A stretch of DNA of 64,000 nucleotides from Pedobacter terrae (GCF_900100705.1 NZ_FNCH01000009.1:124001-188000); one strand, 5' to 3'; shown: positions 24,117 to 32,512, numbered from the stretch's first letter. Made by a program: numbers and translations. The notes: generated by a model not told the origin, from the sequence alone.

Positions 24117-24672
24117 ATCAATGGATATCTCTGCTCCGGAGTCCAAAGGGTCAGCGGATAGCATAAAACTGGAGACTGCATTTAAGTTTTTGGACGGCAG
24201 AAAGCTAAACCAAATTTCTCATAACATAGGCAGGTTAGAATCCGATATTTCCATTTTTTTTAAAACAGATGGGGCCTGGAGTGCTATTGATCTGATCGAA
24301 TATCTATTGCAACAAACCGGTGCTGCAGATATCTATTTTTCTACCTGGTCAATTGGTCCGGAAGCACTCAGGTATTACAGCCATTGGCTAAACTCTGGTT
24401 TGGTCAAATCAGCTGTAGGAATTATTGATGAGGGTTTTCGCAATCGTAAACCCGACCTCTATCATCAGGCAATTAATACTTTTTCTTCGCTAAAATTTTC
24501 AAAAAGCCATGCAAAAGTTACCGTTATAAAAGGCGATAACCTTTCCCTTACACTCATGGGGTCCGCGAATCTTACCCGTAATCCGCGTACTGAGGTTGGC
24601 GTGATAATCGTAAACGATGATTTGGCGCAAAGCAACATCAATTGGATAATGGAAGGAGTAGCCAATGTCTGA
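24100..24672 (+). CDS. Phospholipase D-like (single HKD) protein
   Basis: A 190-residue protein from the Met at 24100. The C-terminal half has one HKD-type motif: SHAKVTVIKGD, then LTLMGSANLTRNPRTEVGVII, the form seen in PLD-family nucleases and phosphodiesterases. The N-terminal half has an inactive-looking repeat of the same fold (AIDLIEYLLQQTGAADIYFS). Single-HKD enzymes act as dimers, as in the nuclease Nuc. Its place among packaging genes suggests a DNA-processing role. It overlaps both neighbours. Confidence 0.7.
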   Translation: MDMLFKSMDISAPESKGSADSIKLETAFKFLDGRKLNQISHNIGRLESDISIFFKTDGAWSAIDLIEYLLQQTGAADIYFSTWSIGPEALRYYSHWLNSGLVKSAVGIIDEGFRNRKPDLYHQAINTFSSLKFSKSHAKVTVIKGDNLSLTLMGSANLTRNPRTEVGVIIVNDDLAQSNINWIMEGVANV

Positions 24673-24934
24673 TAACATTTTAAAAGAAATAGAAGATTTC
24701 GCCTATAGATACTTAGAAAAATCAGAAATCGCCCTGGTCACGGGCGTACCAGTGGAAAACATTGATGATGAAAATTCTCAAGAAGGAATTGCCTTTTTGA
24801 GGAGGCGACTGCTCCGTAAAGCAACATTCAATGAAAGCATTATAAAACTTACTGATCAGCTGAGCTCGCCGGCCATGGCCATCGAACTAAAGATCGCAGA
24901 TGCCATAAACATTAACGACAGGAAAATACGATGA
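24665..24934 (+). CDS. Small unrecognised packaging-operon protein
   Basis: An 89-residue helical protein (NILKEIEDFAYRYLEKSEIALVTG...). The layout is that of small adaptor proteins encoded just before terminase. It overlaps the gene before by eight bases and the next start at 24931 by four bases. Confidence 0.5.
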   Translation: MSDNILKEIEDFAYRYLEKSEIALVTGVPVENIDDENSQEGIAFLRRRLLRKATFNESIIKLTDQLSSPAMAIELKIADAININDRKIR

Positions 24935-25101
24935 GTCTATTAAAATTATCTAATTATGATCAGATCATCGCTGAATTAAAAATCCTGACGGCGATGCTTC
25001 AAACCTCACTTTACACCAGCAAACCCTTTTGGCCAGATGGCAGGAGGCTTTTACACTTCAGCGTAATGGCCATAGTACGGCAGATTCGGCAGCGCTCTTA
25101 A
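24931..25101 (+). other. Likely first exon-like part of the small terminase, joined by a -1 shift
   Basis: An ATG in an ATGA overlap starts MSLLKLSNYDQIIAELK. Continuing in the same frame gives an unlikely 57-residue product. A -1 shift in the A5 run at 24978-24982 instead reads NPDGDASNLTLHQQTLLARWQEAF, running into the small terminase frame, which otherwise has only a TTG start. The -1 frame is open from 24975. Programmed slippage, mutation or a one-base sequence error would all give this picture. Confidence 0.45.
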
Positions 25102-25508
25102 TGAAGCGCTTTCCTGGCTTAAGCCGGGCGACCGCTTACCGTGACTGTGCTAATGCATTGAGTTTATTTGGAGATATCGCACAGTCAACAAAACAGGGTA
25201 TTAAGCATCTGGCAACGGAAATCGTAAAAGATGCGATCGGTATTGCCCGTATAAAAAACAATGAGGTGGCCATGATCCAAGGTGCTAAAGAAATGGCAAG
25301 TATCAATGGCGTTAACACAGTAGATCCTGATCTTCCGGACTTCTCTAAACTGGAACCAAACACTTATAACATCAGCTTGCCGCAAAATGTAATATCTGCA
25401 CTGCAATCTATGATTACCGGCGGCCATATCAATTTAGGGGGACTGGTCAATGAAATGTCGAAACACGCTGATGAGGCGGAAATAATCAAGGACGATGAAT
25501 CTGATTAG
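25029..25508 (+). CDS. Terminase small subunit
   Basis: A 159-residue protein from a TTG start, or longer if joined to 24931. It has an N-terminal HTH-like region (FTLQRNGHSTADSAALLMKR, LSRATAYRDCANAL) as expected for the DNA-recognition subunit of a phage terminase. A helical oligomerisation part and an acidic tail follow. It overlaps the large subunit gene by 14 bases. The family identification comes from this layout and from the neighbour. Confidence 0.7.
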   Translation: MARWQEAFTLQRNGHSTADSAALLMKRFPGLSRATAYRDCANALSLFGDIAQSTKQGIKHLATEIVKDAIGIARIKNNEVAMIQGAKEMASINGVNTVDPDLPDFSKLEPNTYNISLPQNVISALQSMITGGHINLGGLVNEMSKHADEAEIIKDDESD

Positions 25509-27042
25509 GCCCGACGGATCATTGCTGATTGACACTGAAGCTGCAGGTGTTCTTCCAGGAGCTAAATTACTACTAAATCCTATGCAGCTTATACTGGAGC
25601 TTGCGCCTCAGCGTATCCGTGTTACTCAGGTCGGGCGTGGTGGCGGTAAGTCAACAGGAGCAGCAATCGATATTAAGAATGTAGTGTATGATATGCCACG
25701 TTCGAAAAATTTCATTTTGGGTGAAACTTATCAGCAGATTTTAACCAGGACTTTACCGAGTACGATAAAAGCTCTAGAGATGCTCGGTTTCTATAAAGAC
25801 CTGCATTATTTTGTTGGCAGGTTACCTCCAAAGAATTGGAAATGGAATTCGCCGTACGAACCACCTTTAGATGCTATCCATACCATCACGTTTTTTAATG
25901 GCAGCTGTTATGATCTCCTATCTCAGGATACAAATAGCCGTGGTGGTAACTACAGCTCGGGAATGGTCGATGAGGCACAGGATATTGACCAGGGCAAATT
26001 AGAAAGCCAGGTAATTCCTACAATGCGCGGAGAATACGAGCGCTTTAAAAACCGCCGGACTTATCGCCGCTTGTCAATGTATTGCTCCATGCCCCGTATG
26101 CGAAGAGCTGAGTGGATATTTCAGTATCAGGAATTGGCAAAGCAGTTTCCTGCGGACTATCTATGGATAGAGGGTCCTTCAGCAATAAATGCGCACAACC
26201 TTCCGCCAGATTGGTTCAAGGATCAGCAACGAATCTTATTACCTTCCGAATACGATATCGAGATTAGAAATATAAGGCCAAAGAAAGTTATTGGTGGTTT
26301 CTACCCGTTATTCAATGATCGGATGCATACTTACATAGATTTCAATAACGATCATCTGGACGGCATTATAGATAATAACAATGGATATAACGCACAGGCG
26401 TTTGAGCAGCTGAATTCCCTTCAGGACAATGATGTGCAGATGGACCAGCCATTAGAGATATCCTTTGACTGGGGTGCGTGGTTCAATGGTGTGGTTACCT
26501 GTCAGGAGTATAACAATGTTTTCCGGTATCTGTCAGCAATGAGCATCGATGAGAGTGAACGGATTGAAGATCTCGTTACCAAATGGTGTACCTATTACCG
26601 TTTCCATCGCAACCGTAACGTACATTTCTGGTATGACCATACCGCTATCGGCAAGAATGGTATTGGTGCTACCTATGCGGAGATAGTGGCTAAGACACTG
26701 ATCAGCCACGGCTTTAACCCAATACACTTCTATATCGGACAACAGCCAGGGCATGATGATCGATATAAGTTTTGGGGTTATGCGCATAAGGGGGACCATC
26801 CTAACATACCTAAGTTTATATACAATCGTCACCATTGCAAGTATCTGATCATATCAATCAACAATGCCAATATCAAACAAGGCCGCAACGGCTTTGAAAA
26901 GGATAAAGCAGATGAAAAGAACCGCAATATAGATCAGCGAACAACAACCCACTTCTCTGATGCGCATGATACCATTGCGCTTGGTAAGTATGGCACCCGA
27001 ACCGAAGAGCGTACGGGCGTAATCAGAACCAGGACTAGATAA
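25495..27042 (+). CDS. Terminase large subunit
   Basis: A 515-residue packaging motor. Walker A is GRGGGKST (residues 47-54), Walker B is GMVDEAQ (about 156-162), and the nuclease part begins with EISFDWGAW (about residue 321) and continues with YDHTAIGKNGIGATY. The ATPase drives DNA into the prohead and the RNase H-like nuclease cuts the concatemer. Length and motif order match the TerL family. A terminator follows at 27061. Confidence 0.92.
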   Translation: MNLIRPDGSLLIDTEAAGVLPGAKLLLNPMQLILELAPQRIRVTQVGRGGGKSTGAAIDIKNVVYDMPRSKNFILGETYQQILTRTLPSTIKALEMLGFYKDLHYFVGRLPPKNWKWNSPYEPPLDAIHTITFFNGSCYDLLSQDTNSRGGNYSSGMVDEAQDIDQGKLESQVIPTMRGEYERFKNRRTYRRLSMYCSMPRMRRAEWIFQYQELAKQFPADYLWIEGPSAINAHNLPPDWFKDQQRILLPSEYDIEIRNIRPKKVIGGFYPLFNDRMHTYIDFNNDHLDGIIDNNNGYNAQAFEQLNSLQDNDVQMDQPLEISFDWGAWFNGVVTCQEYNNVFRYLSAMSIDESERIEDLVTKWCTYYRFHRNRNVHFWYDHTAIGKNGIGATYAEIVAKTLISHGFNPIHFYIGQQPGHDDRYKFWGYAHKGDHPNIPKFIYNRHHCKYLIISINNANIKQGRNGFEKDKADEKNRNIDQRTTTHFSDAHDTIALGKYGTRTEERTGVIRTRTR

Positions 27043-27060
27043 CTTCAATTATTAATAGGC

Positions 27061-27095
27061 AAAAACCTCATTTGATTAAAATCAATGAGGTTTTT
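27061..27095 (+). terminator. Terminator after the large terminase gene
   Basis: Stem AAAAACCTCAT / ATGAGGTTTTT with an internal TTGAT / ATCAA pairing ends the packaging operon 18 bases after the stop. Confidence 0.85.
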
Positions 27096-27102
27096 ATGCG
27101 TA

Positions 27103-27458
27103 AGGGGGCTGCCTAGTGCCGTCCTACCCATCCCAAAAACATTTTTTAGCTTACTTGGCCCGCCCGCCCCGCGCCCCCCGACATTTTTTTACCTGACTTG
27201 GCCCCGCCCGCCTATCATATTCCGTAGAAATCGAAAAAAGGGAAATTGCCTTTTTCGATAGGGCAGGCGGTGCACTTCGTGGATATTTTTGAGATTCGAA
27301 AGGGAATCTCAAAAAGCAAAGCGTCTAAAAATCAAAATCTTAAAGCATAAACTATCTAAAAATATGAGATAGAAAAAATGCATAAAAAAAAGTGTTAAAA
27401 TTCTGAAAATAAATTGCTTAGGTCTTTAATATATTAAAGACTTTTAGTATATTTATAT
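27103..27458. other. Non-coding junction with a GC-rich tandem repeat and strong hairpins
   Basis: Two near-identical units with ACATTTTTT at one end and CCCGCCCGCC at the other stand at 27139-27168 and 27181-27212. A hairpin ATCGAAAAA / TTTTTCGAT lies at about 27228-27259. A perfect 12-base inverted repeat TTTTTGAGATTC / GAATCTCAAAAA lies at 27286-27315. There is no gene. This may be the junction where the cargo block was inserted, a packaging signal, or an insulator. Confidence 0.5.
27422..27441. promoter_or_regulatory. Palindromic operator candidate (copy 1)
   Basis: GTCTTTAATATATTAAAGAC is a perfect 20-base palindrome 17 bases before the gene at 27459. A matching element (TCTTTA, six bases, TAAAGA) lies before the leftward gene at 29581, suggesting a shared regulator for the cargo block. 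Confidence 0.55.
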
Positions 27459-27890
27459 ATGGAAACAAAAACGAAAACAAGTGCTAAATCTAAAGTAGAT
27501 AAAGCACCAACCGCAAAAGCAGAAACTCCAAAAATGAAATTGTTGAACACCGCAAAAATTGAAGAAGCTCAGGTGATCGAGCCGAAGGGCCACAAGCCAA
27601 ACCTCGAAGAAACTTCAAAAATTATTAGTTCCCTTCACGACAAAATCAAACATGTTACCAGGCTTGGCTTTTACATTGAAAGACTGGAGGAGTTTGAAAT
27701 TGAACAAAAAGACGAAGATTTATTAAAGCAGGATCATTATTACCAAGGTTGCGTGCTGACCATAAAAGATGATAAAAGACGAGAGTTTGAGCTTAAAAAC
27801 CCTGTTTTGATCGGTAAAGTAATAGAATTTCTTGGTGGTTTATTACAAAATCGCAGATCGGAAATCGAAGCCGAAATTATTCTCCCTTAA
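27459..27890 (+). CDS. Unrecognised cargo-block protein
   Basis: A 143-residue protein. The first ~45 residues are lysine-, alanine- and threonine-rich and likely disordered (METKTKTSAKSKVDKAPTAKA). The rest is globular, with a helix (EETSKIISSLHDKIKHVTRLGFYIERLEEFEI) and strands. It is the first gene of an inserted block between terminase and portal, behind a palindromic operator. A small hairpin with inner AAACGGC follows the stop. No family recognised. Confidence 0.5.
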   Translation: METKTKTSAKSKVDKAPTAKAETPKMKLLNTAKIEEAQVIEPKGHKPNLEETSKIISSLHDKIKHVTRLGFYIERLEEFEIEQKDEDLLKQDHYYQGCVLTIKDDKRREFELKNPVLIGKVIEFLGGLLQNRRSEIEAEIILP

Positions 27891-27994
27891 ACTAAAAAGC
27901 CGTTTGCCTTTGCAGAGGTAAACGGCTTAAAATTCTAATTACTTAAAATTTTAACTAATGAAAAGCAAAGTTACATATTTAGGAGGTATTAAAA

Positions 27995-28120
27995 ATGTTT
28001 GATGCCTTTATAACACACCTTGACGGCCTTTTTTGGGATGGATATGCCGAACAATTGGCGAATGACAACCCAGAGCTTTACAATTTCGAATACAACCAAT
28101 TTTTTAATTATTATGCTTGA
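27995..28120 (+). CDS. Small protein upstream of the phage radC-like gene
   Basis: A 41-residue product, MFDAFITHLDGLFWDGYAEQ and following. A clear AGGAGG ribosome binding site (27981-27986), rare in this window, stands eight bases before the ATG. Its end overlaps the radC-like start, so translation is coupled. The sequence reads as a real compact peptide, but I cannot name a family. Confidence 0.5.
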   Translation: MFDAFITHLDGLFWDGYAEQLANDNPELYNFEYNQFFNYYA

Positions 28121-28565
28121 TGATATCTATAACGTCTCTGAAATAACAGTTTCTTACAAACCCGACTTCAAAATATCTAGCCGACCAAAAATTACAACAA
28201 GCAAAAACTCCGAAGTCATTTTCAGAAAATATTGGCTTGATGATTTAAATCTTTATGAAAGCTCGTTTCTGCTCCTACTGAACAATGGTAATAATGTTCT
28301 AGGATTAGTGAAAATTGGTAGTGGTGGCGTTGATTGCTGCCCGATGGACATTTATAAAGTACTTCAGATCGCTTTGAAGTGTAATGCAACAGGTATAATC
28401 CTGGCCCATAATCACCCAGGGGGAACGCTCCGGCCAAGCCCTGCAGATATTTCAACAACAGAAAAAATATTTGAAGGTGCGAAAATGATCCATATAAGGC
28501 TATTAGATCATTTAATCCTTACAGAAGATAGTTATTATAGCTTTGCCGATGAAGGTCTTCTATAA
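28113..28565 (+). CDS. RadC-like JAB/MPN-domain protein of the prophage
   Basis: A 150-residue protein of the same family as the one at 5281 (shared YKPDFKISSRPKITTSK, GIILAHNHPGG, YYSFADEGLL). The JAMM residues are H99, H101, S109 and D112. The start at 28113 is chosen by alignment with the other copy. The two proteins are clearly divergent, so the phage copy is not a recent duplicate of the flanking gene. Its role in phage or mobile-element biology is unknown. A terminator follows. Confidence 0.85.
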   Translation: MLDDIYNVSEITVSYKPDFKISSRPKITTSKNSEVIFRKYWLDDLNLYESSFLLLLNNGNNVLGLVKIGSGGVDCCPMDIYKVLQIALKCNATGIILAHNHPGGTLRPSPADISTTEKIFEGAKMIHIRLLDHLILTEDSYYSFADEGLL

Positions 28566-28569
28566 CGCT

Positions 28570-28598
28570 AAAAAGCACCTAAATGGTGCTTTTTTTTT
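28570..28598 (+). terminator. Terminator of the radC-like gene
   Basis: Stem AAAAGCACC / GGTGCTTTT with a five-base loop and long T-run just after the stop. A further inverted repeat CTACTTTTTTATT / AATAAAAAAGTAG (28608-28649) lies between the convergent transcription units. Confidence 0.85.
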
Positions 28599-28682
28599 GT
28601 GCCTGTCCTACTTTTTTATTTTCTTCAGTCGCCCTGAATAAAAAAGTAGCAAAAAACAAAAGGGGCTATTAACCCCTCGATA

Positions 28683-29081
28683 TTACAACTGCGCGCCACC
28701 TAATGGAATTTCTCTATATTGGATCAATGCCATCATCTTTTTAATATCGTCATTGTATGCTATTTTAATGTCGATAACATCCACATCTTGTTCATCTAAG
28801 AACTCATTTATCTTTTCTTCTAATGTATCAGTTGCTCTTGCTGAAATAACTCTTACTTTCATTTTTTTTGTTTTATAGTTTAAATTTAATTGTTCCTGAT
28901 CACTAAAAATATTCATCCTTAAATCTTCGAAAACTTCTTCCATCAGATCGGCGTTTTCCTTTGTCCCTGGATTATTATTTTTTTTGTAAAGATCATCCAG
29001 ATCTCTAGTCAGCACAACCAGGTTGTCGAACAACATCCTGGCTTTTTTTTCGGTTAGTGTTAATGTTATAATTTTTTCCAT
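28683..29081 (-). CDS. Two-part protein with a Cse60-like C-terminus
   Basis: A 132-residue protein from the Met at 29081 (MEKIITLTLTEKKARMLFDN). The last ~55 residues, MKVRVISARATDTLEEKINEFL, then DVIDIKIAYNDDIKKMMALIQY, have the pattern of the Cse60 / DUF2758 family, small proteins of unknown function. The N-terminal part is helical and acidic. The Met at the start of the Cse60-like part could also be a separate translation start. It is the last gene of a leftward three-gene block. Confidence 0.5.
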   Translation of the reverse strand: MEKIITLTLTEKKARMLFDNLVVLTRDLDDLYKKNNNPGTKENADLMEEVFEDLRMNIFSDQEQLNLNYKTKKMKVRVISARATDTLEEKINEFLDEQDVDVIDIKIAYNDDIKKMMALIQYREIPLGGAQL

Positions 29082-29135
29082 GGCACTAAGTTGCAAATCG
29101 TGTTTAGCAAAAAAATACGGTTTCCCGTAATTGCA

Positions 29136-29393
29136 TTATTTATCTACATGACTTTTTAGGATTTCATTGTATAGCGCTTCAGGCACCAGGTAAAAACCTT
29201 CTACACTTTCTTTTGGTATAGGTTTGCTTTGGTCCTCCCAAATCATATGCGTTGTTCTATCCTTGCAAACCTGCTCGGCTGTTTCTCGTAATTGGTATGC
29301 TTGGGTCATTCCAACATTTGGCGCGATCACTTTCTTATCTCTGCAGATAAAAAACATTTTACGGAATTTATATTTACTTATTACTTCTCCCAT
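29136..29393 (-). CDS. Small unrecognised leftward cargo protein
   Basis: An 85-residue protein, MGEVISKYKFRKMFFICRDK and following, with a mixed alpha-beta pattern. It overlaps the end of the HTH-like gene at 29381. No family recognised. Confidence 0.5.
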   Translation of the reverse strand: MGEVISKYKFRKMFFICRDKKVIAPNVGMTQAYQLRETAEQVCKDRTTHMIWEDQSKPIPKESVEGFYLVPEALYNEILKSHVDK

Positions 29394-29581
29394 AGCTCCA
29401 CCTGTTTAATTCTATAACCGGCCCTTTGCAAAATTTCTTTCATTTTATCTTCCGTTACCGGTTTCCCTTCCAAAAACCTTTTCTTGGTCGAATTAGCGGT
29501 TCCTTCAGGTATTTCTAATTTGACATACCAACCTCTTTGATTGATAAGGTCTGTAAATGCTTCTCTGATCGTCATATCCAA
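29381..29581 (-). CDS. Small HTH-like regulator of the cargo block
   Basis: A 66-residue protein, MDMTIREAFTDLINQRGWYV. Its pattern (a helix, then GTANSTKKRFLEGKPVTEDKMKEILQRAGYRI) fits a small phage-type DNA-binding protein. It is the first gene of the leftward block. A palindrome (29591-29610) just upstream matches the one before the rightward gene at 27459, so this protein could control both. Confidence 0.55.
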   Translation of the reverse strand: MDMTIREAFTDLINQRGWYVKLEIPEGTANSTKKRFLEGKPVTEDKMKEILQRAGYRIKQVELWEK

Positions 29582-29590
29582 ATATATAAA

Positions 29591-29610
29591 ATCTTTAACA
29601 CACTAAAGAT
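29591..29610. promoter_or_regulatory. Palindromic operator candidate (copy 2)
   Basis: ATCTTTAACACACTAAAGAT has inverted arms ATCTTTA / TAAAGAT, nine bases before the leftward start at 29581. It shares the arms TCTTTA / TAAAGA with 27422-27441. Confidence 0.55.
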
Positions 29611-29626
29611 TTTGTTTACTTTTTTC

Positions 29627-29671
29627 CCTGTCGTTTACCGCGGATCGTAAGCTCCCGACATTCGTAATATG
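29627..29671 (+). promoter_or_regulatory. Late promoter-like element 4
   Basis: CCTGTCGTTTA (29627-29637) and TTCGTAATATG (29661-29671). The ATG of the next gene begins 42 nt after the start of the first box. It precedes the portal, connector and lysis operon. Confidence 0.7.
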
Positions 29672-29944
29672 ATCGCTCTCAAAAACGCTTTGACGCTTAT
29701 TAGAAAACACGATTTCAGAGACGGACACGGTTCATTCTCCATAGATTTTATGAAATGTAACCGTGACAAAGGAACTGGAGGTGAATTGGTTTCCCTGGAT
29801 AAGGCATGTTCATGCGGATTACCTCCAACCTGTAAAAATGTACATGAAATGTGCGGAATAAAGGATATGGAGACTGGGAAAAAATATGCGGTCCACAATA
29901 GGCTAATGTTTACAGTTAACGGACAACCAATTTACTGGGTATGA
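29669..29944 (+). CDS. Small protein at the head of the portal operon
   Basis: A 91-residue protein with several cysteines and histidines (CNRDKGTGGELVSLDKACSCG, CKNVHEMCG). Spaced cysteines suggest metal binding. Its ATG sits at the predicted transcription start of element 4, and it overlaps the portal start by four bases. A structural or assembly role is inferred from position only. Confidence 0.5.
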   Translation: MIALKNALTLIRKHDFRDGHGSFSIDFMKCNRDKGTGGELVSLDKACSCGLPPTCKNVHEMCGIKDMETGKKYAVHNRLMFTVNGQPIYWV

Positions 29945-31293
29945 GTAAGTCGATTATTAAAAGAAGCAGCACTGGTTCTGCAATGTATGCTTACAGATCG
30001 GGCGGGCCAGTACTCTTAAGTATCGGGGAACAATCCCCGAAAGCTCTTCACCAACAGGGAGCCTTATCCACTGAAGAAGAAACTGGTAAAAAACTGTATG
30101 TACCCTGGGGCACAAATAATGATTTTCCCAAAATTGTAGCGAAGCTCATGCGCAAAAGTACAGTTGGCCGTGCCGGACTGCAGTTGCTCACTAAGTACAT
30201 CTACGGTCAAAGATTGATGACTTATAAGGTTGTCGACATGGAAAACAACGGTCAAGAGGTAGTACAGCTCGTTAAATGCCCTGAATGGGATGAAATTACC
30301 CGCCGATCCAATTTTGATATGGTACGCCTTGGCCTAATGCAGGATTACGCTTATTTCGGGATCAATTTTCCTGAAATCCGAATGAATGGGAATAAAACCG
30401 CAGTGTGGGGCATAGATTACCACAAAGCTTCGCATTGCAGGTTGGCACCTTATACCAATGGTAAGATTCCCAATGTTTTTGTAAGTGGTAATTTTCCGGA
30501 TGCTAAAAATGAAGAATTAGCCACTTACCCGCATATTGATAGCATACGCTTTTATGACCAGATAGAAGCGATCAAGAAAAACACCAGCAATTTCAAGTAC
30601 ATCATGCCGCAATATTGGCCAGATGTATTAAATGATTATTATCCTGTCGCCTACTGGGACAGTTCACGCGAAAGCGGATGGCTGGATATCGTTACATCAA
30701 TTCCCACTTATAAAAAAGCACTTTTCAAAAATCAGATGAGTTTGAAGTATGATGTACAAATTCCAATCGAATACCTGGAGGAATTGTATCCAAACTTTAA
30801 GACACTTGAGCAGGAAAAGCAGGATGAGATCGTAGATGATCTGATCGATGAGATTACAGATAATTTAACCGGTGCAACAAACGCTCAAAAAGCTATTGTC
30901 TCTTTTTTCAGGACAGATAAGCAGACCGGTAAACCGGTGGGTGGTTGGGTGATTAAAACCATTGATGATAAAATGAGAAGTGACGCATATCTTCCAGATG
31001 CTGCAGCAGGTAATGCTGAAATACTTTTCTCAATGCTGATCAATCCAGCAACTGTTGGCCAGGGTAATACCGGTGGCGATTATACCGGTGGTGCAAATAA
31101 TGGTGGCTCAAATATCCGCGAAAGCGGACTGTTCATGCGAAGTTTATTGAAAGCTGATCGGGATATCAATATGGGTATTTTCAAGTTTGCCCAGGCTTAT
31201 AATGGTTTTGATCCAGAAATTCAGATCGGTGTACAGGATCAGGTGTTGACAACCCTTGATACCGGTGCCGGCACTAAAAAAGTAGTAAGCTAA
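29941..31293 (+). CDS. Portal-like protein
   Basis: A 450-residue protein. N-terminal PWGTNNDFPKIVAKLMRKSTVGRAGLQLL, a central region with many aromatic residues, and a C-terminal segment (FSMLINPATVGQG, GSNIRESGLFMRSLL) that resembles the clip and crown helices of portal proteins. Position before a connector-type gene and after terminase supports this. It has the expected length for a portal (400-500). Confidence 0.7.
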   Translation: MSKSIIKRSSTGSAMYAYRSGGPVLLSIGEQSPKALHQQGALSTEEETGKKLYVPWGTNNDFPKIVAKLMRKSTVGRAGLQLLTKYIYGQRLMTYKVVDMENNGQEVVQLVKCPEWDEITRRSNFDMVRLGLMQDYAYFGINFPEIRMNGNKTAVWGIDYHKASHCRLAPYTNGKIPNVFVSGNFPDAKNEELATYPHIDSIRFYDQIEAIKKNTSNFKYIMPQYWPDVLNDYYPVAYWDSSRESGWLDIVTSIPTYKKALFKNQMSLKYDVQIPIEYLEELYPNFKTLEQEKQDEIVDDLIDEITDNLTGATNAQKAIVSFFRTDKQTGKPVGGWVIKTIDDKMRSDAYLPDAAAGNAEILFSMLINPATVGQGNTGGDYTGGANNGGSNIRESGLFMRSLLKADRDINMGIFKFAQAYNGFDPEIQIGVQDQVLTTLDTGAGTKKVVS

Positions 31294-32276
31294 TGAAATT
31301 GGTCAGCAAAATAAAAGAAATACAGGACCAGGTTCCTGTAAGTATGACGCAAAACATCGAGTTGCTTAAACCTTACCTTTCCACGGCGGAACGCCAGTTT
31401 ATCAGGTTTATGATCGGAAAGGAGCAATTCGATGCTTTTGCATCTGCTTATGAAGCTGCAGGTAAAGATACTTCGGCAATTACTGATCCTCAAATTCGCG
31501 AAGCAATAGAATTGTGCCAGAAAATAGAGGCCAATCTTGCTTATTTAATCGGATTGCCTGTTTTGAGCGTTACAATTGGAGCCTCTGGAATCCAGATCCT
31601 AAGCAATGACAATACTAAAAACGCTTTTCAGTGGCAGGTAGATAAAGTCGAGAAATCACTTTTGGAGCTAGGTTTTGATGCAATTGAGGAATTGCTTGAG
31701 TTTTTGGAGTATAACGCTGATATATTTCCCGAATACATCAATTCCAAAGAATTTTCAAAGGTTGAAAGATGTTTGATCGAGACTGCAGCTGACTTTGATG
31801 ATCAGTATAATATCCGCCGAAGCCGGTATGCATTCCAGGTAATGGTGCCGATCATGTACCGTATCGAGAATCAGATACTTATCCCATTGTTTGGGAAAGC
31901 ATTTATGGAAATACTTAGGATGGACAACCTCGATGGAAAAACACTTGAATTGGTTGAATCTTATCTGAAGCCAGGCATAGCACTTTTAACTATTGCAAAA
32001 GCTTCTGTTGAACGCATCATTACAATTGATAATGGTATGGCCTCTGTTAACCTAAGCTCAAATTATGAAACCATTAAGGATAACAGCGCCATTTACAATA
32101 CCGCAATCCAGGCTGCAGCTGAACAGCTCACTAAAGACGGAAATGAATTCATACAGGATGGACTACAGTTCTTATTGGCCAATATTGATTCTATAGACGG
32201 CTACGAACCTCAGCCATTGAAAAGGGGAAGATTTAAAAGAACAAATGATCCTGAAAAAGGGATTTACACGCTATGA
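31293..32276 (+). CDS. DUF6712-like connector protein
   Basis: A 327-residue, mostly helical protein. The N-terminal part (LVSKIKEIQDQVPVSMTQNIELLKPYLSTAERQFIRFMIGKEQF) has the layout of a head-tail connector, and the protein is like the DUF6712 type found in Bacteroidetes prophages; the name is from memory of that layout. It follows the portal by one-base overlap and precedes the holin candidates. Confidence 0.55.
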   Translation: MKLVSKIKEIQDQVPVSMTQNIELLKPYLSTAERQFIRFMIGKEQFDAFASAYEAAGKDTSAITDPQIREAIELCQKIEANLAYLIGLPVLSVTIGASGIQILSNDNTKNAFQWQVDKVEKSLLELGFDAIEELLEFLEYNADIFPEYINSKEFSKVERCLIETAADFDDQYNIRRSRYAFQVMVPIMYRIENQILIPLFGKAFMEILRMDNLDGKTLELVESYLKPGIALLTIAKASVERIITIDNGMASVNLSSNYETIKDNSAIYNTAIQAAAEQLTKDGNEFIQDGLQFLLANIDSIDGYEPQPLKRGRFKRTNDPEKGIYTL

Positions 32277-32512
32277 TAGATTTAAAAAACGCTCTCACTT
32301 TTTTAACCGATCGGCCATCCATTGGGATGGCCGGTGGTTTCGGCAGCGGCCTGCTCTTGTCGGTCCAGTCCTTCGTAACCGACGAACATGCTTTGAAAAT
32401 CGCCGCCAGTCTTGGCGTGGTTTTCGGCATGCTGGTCGCAGCACTGACCCTTATCCTCAAGTGTATTGAGTTGGTAGAAAAAGTTCATTCTAAAATAAAA
32501 CGCAAATCATGA
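32273..32512 (+). CDS. Holin-like small membrane protein
   Basis: A 79-residue protein with two hydrophobic stretches: about residues 17-35 (IGMAGGFGSGLLLSVQSF) and 44-64 (AASLGVVFGMLVAALTLILKC), then a basic tail (KVHSKIKRKS). Two membrane helices and a charged C-terminus are the classical class II holin layout. It overlaps the connector gene and the next gene by four bases each. Confidence 0.65.
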   Translation: MIDLKNALTFLTDRPSIGMAGGFGSGLLLSVQSFVTDEHALKIAASLGVVFGMLVAALTLILKCIELVEKVHSKIKRKS

